The notes under the pieces are model-generated. The model saw nothing but the letters and a program-made list of their open reading frames with translations, had not been told where the DNA came from and searched no databases. Source: Mucilaginibacter sp. (GTDB taxonomy: Bacteria; Bacteroidota; Bacteroidia; Sphingobacteriales; Sphingobacteriaceae). From it: 64,000 bases of DNA. Where the stretch lies: contig JARLHA010000070.1 of assembly GCA_031292485.1 (NCBI GenBank), positions 124,001 to 188,000 on the forward strand, read 5' to 3'. The position numbers and the translations under genes are program-made. Positions 41,589-50,672 of this stretch are shown here, piece after piece (the first letter of the stretch is position 1; each line of letters opens with the position of its first letter).

Positions 41589-42776
41589 TCAACGTGGGGC
41601 CAGCGGCTTCAACCTTCCTTTCAACAAAACCAATAACAGCGCTGTAAATGCCAATATCGCAGCAAAAACATAAAATATCAACTGGTAGTTGCTGGTACGC
41701 GATATCAGCCATGGCCCTACAAATGCTGCTGCGGACCATGCCAGCAATACATAGCCGAATACCGGGCCTACTTTGTCTTCGCCATAAATATCCTTAATAA
41801 ACGCAGGCATGGTAGCAAAAGCGCCGCCATAGCAGCTGATGATCAAAAATACCATAATTTGAAAAACGCCTGCCGCAGGCGTTTGTGCGATCACCACGAA
41901 GCAGATGGTGCCGATGACATAAAAGGTCATAAACGTATTCCAGCGGCCTATTTTATCCGAGATGGATGACCAGAACAACCTGCCCAAGCCGTTAAACAAA
42001 CCGATCAGGCTTACAAAAGCAATAGCCGCAATTTCGGTCATGTGCAATACGGCCCTTGCCATGGGTGCAGCCACCGCTATTAAGGCTATACCACAAGTGG
42101 TGTTTAAAAAAAGCATCAGGAATAAAGCATAATACTTAATGTCGCCAAAAATGACTTTTGCCGGCACATCGGCGCCGCCGCTGTGGTAATCTTTAACCGC
42201 TGATGCATTTACCGGGGCGGATAAATATAACGATGCAGGAACCATGAGTGCGGCATACGCTACTGCGAGGATGTAAAAAGTAACCGGAACGCCATAATGC
42301 ATGGTTAATGGAGAGATGACCTGCGCCGCCAGTATGGAGCCTGCCGCAAATGACATGATGACCAAACCCGAAGCCAAACCTGGTTTATCAGGAAACCATT
42401 TTACCACAACCGAAACCGGCGTGATATAGCCAAAACCCAAACCGATACCCGCTACCACACCGTAAAACAGAAAAAACAAAGGTAACGAGCCAATGCTGTT
42501 GGCAAAGCCTGCCCCGGCCAGGCCGGTACCAAATAATAAGGCAGCCAGCAAGCCGCTTTTTACCGGGCCTATCTTTTGTACAAATTTACCCATAAAGGCC
42601 GCCGTTAAACCTAAAAAGCAAATAGCCAGGCTAAAGGCCGTCTTCAACTGGTGGGCATCCCAGCCATTTAAAGTTTGTATTGGTTTTATCCAAACACTAT
42701 AAGCGTAAATAGAGCCTATGCAAAGTTGCAATGTCATTCCGGCAAGGGCCATCAACCATTTGTTTTTTGATTCCAT
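41589..42776 (-). CDS. OFA-type MFS transporter
   Basis: 395-aa transporter with 12 TM helices, of the oxalate/formate antiporter branch. The ATG at 42776 gives the family start SKNKWLMALAGMTLQLCIGS, and IYAYSVWIKPIQTLNGW follows, an OFA hallmark; also GIGLGFGYITPVSVVVKWFP in TM4. A longer frame upstream adds 16 residues without family support. Substrate likely a small carboxylate, not determined. Downstream of the GH63 gene but with its own 160-base gap. Confidence 0.88.
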   Translation of the reverse strand: MESKNKWLMALAGMTLQLCIGSIYAYSVWIKPIQTLNGWDAHQLKTAFSLAICFLGLTAAFMGKFVQKIGPVKSGLLAALLFGTGLAGAGFANSIGSLPLFFLFYGVVAGIGLGFGYITPVSVVVKWFPDKPGLASGLVIMSFAAGSILAAQVISPLTMHYGVPVTFYILAVAYAALMVPASLYLSAPVNASAVKDYHSGGADVPAKVIFGDIKYYALFLMLFLNTTCGIALIAVAAPMARAVLHMTEIAAIAFVSLIGLFNGLGRLFWSSISDKIGRWNTFMTFYVIGTICFVVIAQTPAAGVFQIMVFLIISCYGGAFATMPAFIKDIYGEDKVGPVFGYVLLAWSAAAFVGPWLISRTSNYQLIFYVFAAILAFTALLLVLLKGRLKPLAPR

Positions 42777-42941
42777 CTTTTGTAGCACTAATTTGCGCGA
42801 AACTACATAGAGATGATTGTCCAAAACTGATGACCGTCATTATCCGGGCTGACTTTGGTTATAAAAAATGCCGATTAAATTACAGGGCGACAAATGCGCT
42901 TAATGTGATCATCTTCCGGAAGCCGGACTTTTGCGCATCCG

Positions 42942-45539
42942 CTACCGATATAAGCATTCCGCTATTAAACCGGTCCACCCGGTTTGGTGCGAGGCGCCTG
43001 CTCCCCTGCCGTTATCGCCGTCAAAGTATTCGTGGAAGAGGATATAGTCTTTAAAGTTGGGGTCCGTCTGTATTTTGGTATAATGACCAAATACGGCTCG
43101 TTTGCCATCCTTATCCTTCAAAAAAAGATTGCTTACCCTATTGTATAATTCATTTGCAACCTGCTGCAGCGTCATAAAATTACCGGAGTTGGTGGGACAT
43201 TCAATTTTGTAATCGTCGCCATAATACTGGTAAAAGGTATGCAGGCTTTCGATCAGCAAAAAATTCATGGGCATCCAGACAGGGCCGCGCCAGTTGCTGT
43301 TTCCGCCAAACAGACCGCTGTCGCTTTCGGCAGGGGTATACTTTACAGTGAAGCCGGTTCCATCAACTTTAATATAATATGGATTATCTAAATAATGTTT
43401 AGAGAGCGACCGTATGCCATAAGGGCTTAAAAACTCATTTTCATCGAGCATATAACGTAAAAGCGACTTCATACGATAACCGCGCAGCAAGCTGATCAGG
43501 TGTTTGCCCGGGCTTTTTGTTTCGGCCCAGCGTGACACCAGCGAAGCGAGGTCGGGCCGGTTTTCGGCAAACCAGTTCAACCTATCCCGAAAGATCGGAT
43601 TTTCGGTGATATCCGTTTCATCCAAAATCTCCGCAGCAAATAAGGGGATCAGCCCTACCACGCTCCTGAGGCGCATTTTTTGGATACTGTTATCGTTCAA
43701 CCTCAACTGATCATAAAAAAAGCCATCTGTATCATCCCATAGTCCTTCATTATTTTCGCCAAAGTTGGCAATGGCCCCGGCGATATAGATAAAGTGTTCA
43801 AAAAACTTCGAGGCGATGTCCCGGTAAACGGTGTTGGTTATGGCCAGTTCAGCAGCAATGCGCAACAGGTTTAACGAGTAGGTGGCCATCCAACTGCTGC
43901 CATCTGCCTGTTCGAGGGTTTCGCCGGGAGAAAGCTGTGCATTACGGTCAAAAACGCCAATATTGTCAAGGCCCAAAAATCCGCCTTCAAAAATATTATT
44001 CCCCAAAGCATCCTTGCGGTTTACCCACCAGGTAAAGTTCAGCATCAGTTTGTGGAAAATGCGCTCTAAAAAGGGTGTATCTCCTTTACCGTTATTGGCC
44101 GCTTTATCTTTAAGGTAAATCCTCCAGGTAACCATGGCATGTACCGGTGGATTGGCATCGCCGAAATCCCATTCGTAGGCCGGCAGCTGACCGTTAGGAT
44201 GCATGTACCAGTCGCGGATGAGCAGGGTAAGCTGGTGTTTGGCAAAAGTCATATCAAGCGTTGATAGCGGCAGGCAATGAAAGGCCAGATCCCAGGAGGC
44301 GAACCAGGGATACTCCCATTTATCAGGCATAGAAATAATGTCCTGCGTGTTTAAATGCATCCATCTGCTGTTGCGGTGCCCGGCTCTTTCAATCGGCGGT
44401 TTTGGCTGACCGGGGTCGCCGTTTACCCATTCGCGTACATTGTAATAATAAAACTGCTTGCTCCATAGCATACCGGCAAAAGCCTGGCGTTGCACCATGC
44501 GGCAGTCGTCATCCATATTCCCAAGCTGGATATTTTTATAAAACTCGTCAGCCTCTGCCTTGCGGGCATCAAATAAAGCATCAAAATCGCCAAAACCATG
44601 GGTGGCGTCCTTTGATAACCTTAAGCGCAGGGTAATAGCTTGTCCTGCCAATACATTTAAATCATAATTAACGCAGGCTTTTGTCCCTGTTTTTTTGGGG
44701 TTGATGGTATCTGCACCGTTTACAATATGATCATTGATGCCGTCTTTATAAAAAGTTTTGCCATCATCATAATTGTATAAACGCCTGGTGTTCGTTTCGT
44801 TATCACAAAACAGCATATCCGGCGAACCTTCGGCATTTAACCAATATTGTTTCAAGTCCTTATGATAGATCTCGATCACACCGTGCGAGTCGGCAGTGAG
44901 CTCCGGCACATAGTCAGAATACCCCCAATCCCAGGTATTCCGGAACCATATCGTGGGCAACACATTCAGGGATGCATTCTGGCTACCCCGGTTATGCACG
45001 ATTATTTTTACAAGGGTGTCATCAGGTGTATTTTTTGCGTATTCGATAAACACGTCAAAATAGGCATCCTGGTCAAACAACCCGGTATCAATCAGCTCAA
45101 ACTCCGGATCGTTGCGGCCACGCCTTTTATTTTCGTCAACCAGCCATGCATAAGGGTATTCATTTTGAGGATACTTATACAACATTTTCTGATACGAGTG
45201 TGTGGGCGTATTATCCAGGTAATAATATAATTCCTTCACATCCTCGCCATGATTGCCTTCGGGATTACTTAAACCAAAATAGCGCTCTTTTATAACAGGG
45301 TCCTTTTTATTCCACAGGGCAACAGCAAAACAAAGCAATTGATCGCTATCGCTGATGCCGCCTATGCCTTCCTCACCCCAGCGATAGGCTTTGCTGCGCG
45401 CCATATCATGGGTGATATAGTTCCATGCGTCGCCGTTGGCGCTATAGTCCTCACGTACTGTACCCCACTGCCGGTCGCTAACATAAGGGCCCCATTTTTT
45501 CCATAAGGGATCTTTTAATCTGGCTTGTTCTGCGTTCAT
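42942..45539 (-). CDS. GH63 family glucosidase
   Basis: 865-aa cytoplasmic enzyme of GH63 (mannosyl-oligosaccharide glucosidase-like). Seen: WKKWGPYVSDRQWGTVREDY at the N-terminus, EYPYAWLVDENKRRG, GGFLGLDNIGVFDRN with a likely acidic residue, and NSNWRGPVWMPMNFLLIESL near the C-terminal catalytic (alpha/alpha)6 domain. No signal peptide, so it acts on imported alpha-glucosides or glycogen-derived sugars (inference). Bacterial GH63 members often cleave glucosylglycerate or mannosylglycerate; that substrate would fit but is not shown. Confidence 0.9.
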   Translation of the reverse strand: MNAEQARLKDPLWKKWGPYVSDRQWGTVREDYSANGDAWNYITHDMARSKAYRWGEEGIGGISDSDQLLCFAVALWNKKDPVIKERYFGLSNPEGNHGEDVKELYYYLDNTPTHSYQKMLYKYPQNEYPYAWLVDENKRRGRNDPEFELIDTGLFDQDAYFDVFIEYAKNTPDDTLVKIIVHNRGSQNASLNVLPTIWFRNTWDWGYSDYVPELTADSHGVIEIYHKDLKQYWLNAEGSPDMLFCDNETNTRRLYNYDDGKTFYKDGINDHIVNGADTINPKKTGTKACVNYDLNVLAGQAITLRLRLSKDATHGFGDFDALFDARKAEADEFYKNIQLGNMDDDCRMVQRQAFAGMLWSKQFYYYNVREWVNGDPGQPKPPIERAGHRNSRWMHLNTQDIISMPDKWEYPWFASWDLAFHCLPLSTLDMTFAKHQLTLLIRDWYMHPNGQLPAYEWDFGDANPPVHAMVTWRIYLKDKAANNGKGDTPFLERIFHKLMLNFTWWVNRKDALGNNIFEGGFLGLDNIGVFDRNAQLSPGETLEQADGSSWMATYSLNLLRIAAELAITNTVYRDIASKFFEHFIYIAGAIANFGENNEGLWDDTDGFFYDQLRLNDNSIQKMRLRSVVGLIPLFAAEILDETDITENPIFRDRLNWFAENRPDLASLVSRWAETKSPGKHLISLLRGYRMKSLLRYMLDENEFLSPYGIRSLSKHYLDNPYYIKVDGTGFTVKYTPAESDSGLFGGNSNWRGPVWMPMNFLLIESLHTFYQYYGDDYKIECPTNSGNFMTLQQVANELYNRVSNLFLKDKDGKRAVFGHYTKIQTDPNFKDYILFHEYFDGDNGRGAGASHQTGWTGLIAECLYR

Positions 45540-45613
45540 ATCTTATTGTAACAGGTAACGCCAAGATACATGGTTTTGTTGAAGACAAATTGATTAATAA
45601 TAAAGAAAATAAA

Positions 45614-45645
45614 AAATCCCTTTAACAACCAGCGTTAGAGGGATA
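45614..45645 (-). terminator. Rho-independent terminator of the USP gene
   Basis: ATCCCT and AGGGAT with TTAAC/GTTAG inside form the stem; a T-run follows on the minus strand. About 35 bases after the USP stop. Confidence 0.8.
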
Positions 45646-45679
45646 ATTTAAGAGTGAGTGAAAAAATGATGTTATTGCT

Positions 45680-46549
45680 TTACGAGTAAAACGACGATTG
45701 GTTAAACCAGTTTAAATAAGGGAAAATCAACGTGGGTAGTTTATGATATACCTGCGTTTTTTGCGGGAACCTGTCAAACAGGCGTTCAAATGTGCGGTGT
45801 TTTTTATTTACAAGGGCAAACATTTTTATTTCAAGAGAATCCAGAACTTTATTAATTGGCGCTTTGATGTTGATGCTGCTTTTAATATTCCGCAAGAACA
45901 TTTTCAGGTAATTGGTTTTGAGCGAAACCTCTTCGGCCAATATTTCCTGCGCATACCGTTCGTCCATATCAGGCAGCCCGGGGGCTGAAACGTGGGTAAC
46001 GAATAAAGCGGCATTAAAAACCTTTAAAAATTGTATTACACCAAAATCGCAATACCTCAAGTCGGTAACGTAAGCTATTTTATTAAAGTTACTCACCTCA
46101 AATTTTGCCGGCATTATCAGCACCGGGCAATTTAAGCTACTGATCTCTTTTAATGCAAAATTACCGGTATCCTGGTTTTTAATATGCTTAAGCTGTTTTT
46201 CATCCATTATAATCAGCCAGATATTATGCTTCACCACCATTTCTTTGATTATTGCGGAGTTAAAATTACTTATCTCACAGTAATCAACCGCCGGAATAAA
46301 TGTACCTTCAGCATAATTAATAGTTTGAAGTTGCTGTGCCAATTCATCCGCTTCCAGACCAAAATTTTCTGTCTCTAAAAACTCATCATCATCATCGTAA
46401 TGACTAATCAACGCTTTTTTATGAGCCATGTTTGCAGCAATATTGCAAAGCTGCAGGTTTGCCTTACATTGACAAGCAATTTTTACGGCCTTTTTTGCAA
46501 GGGCCTCTGCCCCGGCAACATCATCAATAAACAGCATAATGTTTCTCAT
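45680..46549 (-). CDS. Universal stress protein (UspA) family
   Basis: 289 aa with a USP fold: start NIMLFIDDVAGAEALAKKAV, then CQCKANLQLCNIAANMA, and a second domain from about residue 155 beginning NFNKIAYVTDLRYCDFGVIQ. The nucleotide loop GxxGS is not visible, so it is probably a non-ATP-binding USP. Monocistronic. Confidence 0.8.
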   Translation of the reverse strand: MRNIMLFIDDVAGAEALAKKAVKIACQCKANLQLCNIAANMAHKKALISHYDDDDEFLETENFGLEADELAQQLQTINYAEGTFIPAVDYCEISNFNSAIIKEMVVKHNIWLIIMDEKQLKHIKNQDTGNFALKEISSLNCPVLIMPAKFEVSNFNKIAYVTDLRYCDFGVIQFLKVFNAALFVTHVSAPGLPDMDERYAQEILAEEVSLKTNYLKMFLRNIKSSINIKAPINKVLDSLEIKMFALVNKKHRTFERLFDRFPQKTQVYHKLPTLIFPYLNWFNQSSFYS

Positions 46550-46846
46550 CTCAATTAAATTAATAGTCGGTTACAGAAATATGCTTTGGTAGCTTAATTA
46601 AACTACGGGAAATTAATCCCGGCGAACTAATTAAATTCACAATAAGTTACAATGAAAAAAAGACACCAAACAGGTCGCCCTGGTATAGTATTAGAATATT
46701 TACGCCCATTTGAAATACTAAATCGGGTATGGGTATATTAAATTAAATGGGGAACTAAATATACTAACTATTTAACTTTTAATTCAACCATTTATTATAA
46801 AAAAAACTCAATCCCAAATTTTAATTCAAGATTGAATTTCCAGTCA

Positions 46847-47917
46847 TTATTTCCAGGCATTTCGCAAGAACCGCAGCCAGTTGCCATGCATCATGTTTTC
46901 GATATCAGTATCTGAATAGCCGCGCTTTTTTAATAATGCAGGCACCTTTTGCAGATCGGCAATCGTCTCCAGATCATACGGGCATTGTTCGCGCCCAAAA
47001 GCGCCGTCAAGGTCGGTACCCATGCCAACGTGTAAAGCATTTCCGGCAACCTGGCAAATATGGTCGATATGGTCAACCATTACTTCCAGGTTACAGTTCA
47101 TTCCTTCCGGGGTTGACATGCCGCGCACCCAGTTTGGCACCATCATCCAGGCGTCCAGCGCCGCACCAATCACGGCCCCGCGTTCTACCAGGGCTTTTAT
47201 CATTTCATCGCTATACTGGCGATTGTGGTTCACCAAAGCGCGGCACAGGTTATGGCTAGCCCAAACATTACCGTTAAAATAATCCAGCGCGTCCCAAAAA
47301 GCGTCATCACACAAATGGGTGGCATCCAGTATGATATTCAGGCGTTCCATTTCCTTCAACAGTTCAAAACCTTTCGGCCCCAGGTGGCCGGTTGCATCTG
47401 TACCGTTGGCATAGCGGCCGGGGCCGTAATGTGCCGGGCCCACCGCGCGTAGGCCATATTTATAAGCGCGCACCAAATGCCCCACGCTTATGATAGAATC
47501 GGCCCCCTCCAGGCTTAAAATATAGCCGACAGGCTTCTTTTCAATTGGCTGATCGTCATTCCATAAGGCAATATGCTTTTCGAGGCTTTTAAGGTCATTC
47601 ACCTGCGCCATTTCGCCATCATCTTCCATGGCTTTATACCAGGCCACCTGGCCCTGTGTTTGGGCCCATGCCTGTTCAGGCGAATGCCAGCCGGACAATT
47701 GATTACCAGGCGCTACATAACGGCCTATTTGGGTGGCTACAACCAGGCCAATGTTTCCTTTACGCAATTCGGGCAAAGAAACAGTTGCCTTTGCACGGTC
47801 AGGTTTATCAGTTAAGCCGGTTTCACGCTGGTTTATTTCAGTAACAGGCCTTCTTAAGTCCCTGTTCCATTCCAGGGCGTTCATGCTGAGGTCTAAATGG
47901 GCATCTATGGTGAACAT
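46847..47917 (-). CDS. Membrane-dipeptidase-like peptidase M19
   Basis: 356 aa zinc dipeptidase family protein, cytoplasmic here (no signal peptide). Metal-binding HLD in TIDAHLDLSMN, later metal His in DATHLCDDAFW and ASHNLCRALVNHNRQ, and GMGTDLDGAFGR near the C-terminus. The ATG at 47917 is the family start; an extension runs into the inverted repeat. M19 enzymes cleave dipeptides including those with D-amino acids. Downstream of the DSD/D-TA-type enzyme and RidA, suggesting a D-amino-acid pathway. Confidence 0.9.
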   Translation of the reverse strand: MFTIDAHLDLSMNALEWNRDLRRPVTEINQRETGLTDKPDRAKATVSLPELRKGNIGLVVATQIGRYVAPGNQLSGWHSPEQAWAQTQGQVAWYKAMEDDGEMAQVNDLKSLEKHIALWNDDQPIEKKPVGYILSLEGADSIISVGHLVRAYKYGLRAVGPAHYGPGRYANGTDATGHLGPKGFELLKEMERLNIILDATHLCDDAFWDALDYFNGNVWASHNLCRALVNHNRQYSDEMIKALVERGAVIGAALDAWMMVPNWVRGMSTPEGMNCNLEVMVDHIDHICQVAGNALHVGMGTDLDGAFGREQCPYDLETIADLQKVPALLKKRGYSDTDIENMMHGNWLRFLRNAWK

Positions 47918-47947
47918 AGGGTGTGGGTTGATTGGGTTGATTTTAAT

Positions 47948-48031
47948 GTAGAGACGCAATACTTTGCGTCTCCTTTATATCTTTTCATCTACACAAAAGA
48001 CGCAAAGAGACGCAAAGTATTGCGTCTCTAC
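47948..48031. repeat. GTAGAGACGC-type inverted repeat, copy B
   Basis: Arms 47948-47972 and 48007-48031 are perfect 25-base reverse complements (start GTAGAGACGCAATACTTTGC). The stop codon of the PLP enzyme lies three bases outside the right arm. Confidence 0.88.
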
Positions 48032-48034
48032 GGG

Positions 48035-49141
48035 TTAAATGGTTATTTTTCTATCCCTGGCTATGTTTTTCCATTCGCCGGTGATCTTATGATTTTCTAT
48101 GGTGATGGCCCGTTCGTATAACGCGATAGTAGGGCAAACATGGTAAGGCAATCCATACAGCACATCCCCTACCTTATATTTATGCCCTTTCCCAGCTTCA
48201 GCAACCAGGTGTTCTTCACTTTGGCCGAGCATAACCAGTTCGGGTGCATTCAGGAATATTACCCTTTTTGCCAGTTCTTTTTCCGCCGCGACGGACTTAT
48301 GGCCAAGGTCTAAACATATCTTTGTTTCATCAGGCAAGGATATCACTCTTGAAACAACCAATGCTGCAGTTAAAAATTGCTGTTCGGCTGATTCAGACAG
48401 GTATCCTTTATCCCAATAAACAAACGTTCCGGGGCTGCATTCTACATCTTTTCTTTTTGCGTGGATAGGAAACGTAGGCGATCCCCCTGCAACAATCACA
48501 GGTTCAGGATACCCTTTATGTTTTAGGTCGGCTTGTAATTTGGCCACAGGTTCAAAGCATTCGTTGCATTTTTGGGTGCGGATATTGATGTCCTCATCAT
48601 GTATATGGCCATCATAAGCATGCAAACCAACAGGTATTATACCGTGCAGGTGTGCGCACTCCATATAAAGCAACCTGGCATCATTTCCCGGGGCGATCCC
48701 TGTCCGGTTCATACCCACATTCAAATCAACATAAACCGGGATGATGATATTGTTTTTTACTGCCGCATCTGAAATTTGTTGGGCCGCCCGGGCATTATCA
48801 ACAAGGCAGGCATAATTTGTATCGGCGTAAGTTAATATCAGCTTAACAAAACGTTCAAGTTTAGGGCCTGCAGGTTGATAAGCGAGTAAAACATCGGGGG
48901 CATTGCACATACCCAGCATTTCGGCTTCGGCGATAGTTGCGCATTTAAACCTGGTAATGCCGGCTTCCAGCATCAGCTTCGTCACCTCCATGTTTTTATA
49001 GGTTTTAACATGCGGGCGCAAACGCGAAATGTTGTCTATCATACCTTTAACCAAGGCAATGTTATGTTTTACCCTGTCGGGACAAACAACCAATGCCGGG
49101 GTATCCAGTTGGTCTATATTATTTACAGCAAACCATTCCAT
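48035..49141 (-). CDS. DSD/D-TA family PLP enzyme (D-serine dehydratase or D-threonine aldolase type)
   Basis: 368-aa fold-III PLP enzyme. The Schiff-base lysine is K46 in RPHVKTYKN; the metal motif near the C-terminus is H334-x-C336 in LPYHVCPT. In eukaryote-type D-serine dehydratases the zinc ligands are His and Cys, whereas D-threonine aldolases use His and Asp (from memory), so dehydratase activity is the better guess. RidA, which destroys the 2-aminoacrylate such a dehydratase would release, is directly upstream, and a dipeptidase is downstream. Confidence 0.85.
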   Translation of the reverse strand: MEWFAVNNIDQLDTPALVVCPDRVKHNIALVKGMIDNISRLRPHVKTYKNMEVTKLMLEAGITRFKCATIAEAEMLGMCNAPDVLLAYQPAGPKLERFVKLILTYADTNYACLVDNARAAQQISDAAVKNNIIIPVYVDLNVGMNRTGIAPGNDARLLYMECAHLHGIIPVGLHAYDGHIHDEDINIRTQKCNECFEPVAKLQADLKHKGYPEPVIVAGGSPTFPIHAKRKDVECSPGTFVYWDKGYLSESAEQQFLTAALVVSRVISLPDETKICLDLGHKSVAAEKELAKRVIFLNAPELVMLGQSEEHLVAEAGKGHKYKVGDVLYGLPYHVCPTIALYERAITIENHKITGEWKNIARDRKITI

Positions 49142-49188
49142 TTTTCAAACGAAATTTAATTAAATATCGCAAACTCTCTGCTCCTTCT

Positions 49189-49226
49189 TTCGGACTTCCG
49201 GACTTTACTGACTTCCTGACTCCCTA
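49189..49226. repeat. GGAAGTC word array at the ridA 3' end
   Basis: Minus strand: GGGAGTCAGGAAGTCAG and TAAAGTCCGGAAGTCCG directly after the TAG of the RidA gene (49224-49226). A direct array without a reverse-complement arm. Confidence 0.7.
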
Positions 49227-49688
49227 AAACAACTCAAATAGCGCTTCAATTTCCACTGGAATATTATCAGGCAATGAACCCATCCCAACCGCGCTGCGAA
49301 CACCAATACCATTATCTTCGCCCCATACTTTCGCGAAGAGCTCACTGCAGCCATTTATGATAAAGGGATGTTTTTCAAAATCGGGCGTGCAATTCACCAT
49401 ACCCAATACTTTTATTACCCGTTTCACCTTATCAAGGCTACCCACATTAGCTTTTATAGTAGACAGTATGGCAAGGCCCACCTGGCGGGCAGCCAGTTTT
49501 CCTTCTTCGGGTGTAATCGTATCACCTATACGGCCGATAATTAACGTACCATCATCCTTCACCGTGCCATGGCCCGAAACATACAGGTATTTCCCATCAA
49601 CTAAACATGGTTTATAAACGCCAAGAGGTTTTGGCGCAGGTGGTAAGTGAAGGCCAAGACCGTTGAAATTTTCTTCAGGAGTATTCAT
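49224..49688 (-). CDS. RidA family (YjgF) protein
   Basis: 154 aa from the ATG at 49688. Members hydrolyse reactive enamine/imine intermediates such as 2-aminoacrylate. Seen: LPPAPKPLGVYKPCLVDGK, YLYVSGHGTVKDDGTLI, DTITPEEGKLAARQVGLAIL, and GVRSAVGMGSLPDNIPVEIE with the Arg (GVRSAV) expected at the active site. Belongs to the YjgF-like 1 subgroup with an extended loop. Upstream of the DSD/D-TA gene with an 82-base gap. Confidence 0.9.
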   Translation of the reverse strand: MNTPEENFNGLGLHLPPAPKPLGVYKPCLVDGKYLYVSGHGTVKDDGTLIIGRIGDTITPEEGKLAARQVGLAILSTIKANVGSLDKVKRVIKVLGMVNCTPDFEKHPFIINGCSELFAKVWGEDNGIGVRSAVGMGSLPDNIPVEIEALFELF

Positions 49689-49720
49689 TTTATAAGTTAA
49701 TTTAAAAGCAAACATAAATA

Positions 49721-49749
49721 AAAAGCCGGGTATCTCACGCCCGGCTTTT
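49721..49749. terminator. Bidirectional Rho-independent terminator
   Basis: AAAAGCCGGG and CCCGGCTTTT pair perfectly across TATCTCACG. On the minus strand it would end the DoxX-like transcript, 77 bases after that stop, before the RidA gene. Confidence 0.92.
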
Positions 49750-49825
49750 CTTTAAATCAAAACAATCAACTCTATAAAATGAAATGATTATGCGCGCGTT
49801 AAACCTATATTAACGCTAAACACAA

Positions 49826-50611
49826 TCAAGTAGTAATCAACTTATTTTTTAGGTTTAATGAGAACCGGGGTAAGGCAAACCACAAAGCCAGTATAGTCCC
49901 GTAGCTACCGCCCCGCTCAATCCACTCAAACAATTCCCAATGCGGGTAAAAAAGTTCTGTACCCATTTTCCATACCAACAAGACAAGAACAACCGGGCGT
50001 ATGGGCTTGATTAATATTGTTATAGCCAATAAAGCCTCAAAAACGCCAACTATTTGCGCCGTAAGTGCCGGATTAGAAAATCCCAGCGATGAATATTGCC
50101 CGACAAGGCCTTTCTTCTCGATTAAATTAAGCCAGCCGTGACCTATGATCAAAAGAAAAACAATAACCTTTAAGCATTTAACAGCCATACCGAGGTTATC
50201 GCCGTTATATTCTTTAACAGGATCTATCTTCGCAAACCAGCTAACTTTATCCCCGTTGCGGTTGTATAAAACTAAAAGGATCAATGGCGCACCAAAATTA
50301 CCTGCCCGTTCGATAAATTCGGCAAAGGGTTCGCCAGACATGGGCCTTAAAAAAGCAGTTATGGCTCCCCAAATAACCAGCCAGCCGACAATCGCCCATG
50401 TAGGATATATTAATAAAGATAGCCCACACAAAATATCGAAAGAGCCCAGCCAGGGCATTAATTTGTATGCCATAGCATGGCCTATACCAAATACCCCGAA
50501 ATAATTGCACCAAATCTCTTTGGTAATTATTCCAAATGCACCGTGGCCTATAAAACACATGGCTGCAGCAATACGGAGCGTGTAATATATATTCTTCTCG
50601 TTAGTCAACAT
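49826..50611 (-). CDS. DoxX-like membrane protein
   Basis: 261 aa with about seven or eight TM helices in two similar halves: RIAAAMCFIGHGAFGIITKE and VIVFLLIIGHGWLNLIEKKG both carry the hydrophobic-GHG-W/F pattern of DoxX proteins. No catalytic motif. Sixty bases after the MetE-like gene, so possibly cotranscribed. Function unknown; DoxX relatives act in redox membrane complexes. Confidence 0.75.
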   Translation of the reverse strand: MLTNEKNIYYTLRIAAAMCFIGHGAFGIITKEIWCNYFGVFGIGHAMAYKLMPWLGSFDILCGLSLLIYPTWAIVGWLVIWGAITAFLRPMSGEPFAEFIERAGNFGAPLILLVLYNRNGDKVSWFAKIDPVKEYNGDNLGMAVKCLKVIVFLLIIGHGWLNLIEKKGLVGQYSSLGFSNPALTAQIVGVFEALLAITILIKPIRPVVLVLLVWKMGTELFYPHWELFEWIERGGSYGTILALWFALPRFSLNLKNKLITT

Positions 50612-50672
50612 ACTGTTAAAATATTCTGTTAATCGCCTTCAAAATTAAATACGCCTATTAAATCTTCACTAT

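Noticed and set aside
46651..46740. 29-codon frame MKKRHQTGRP in the gap after the USP gene
   Set aside because: Short, no convincing ribosome binding site and no family; could not be supported as a gene.
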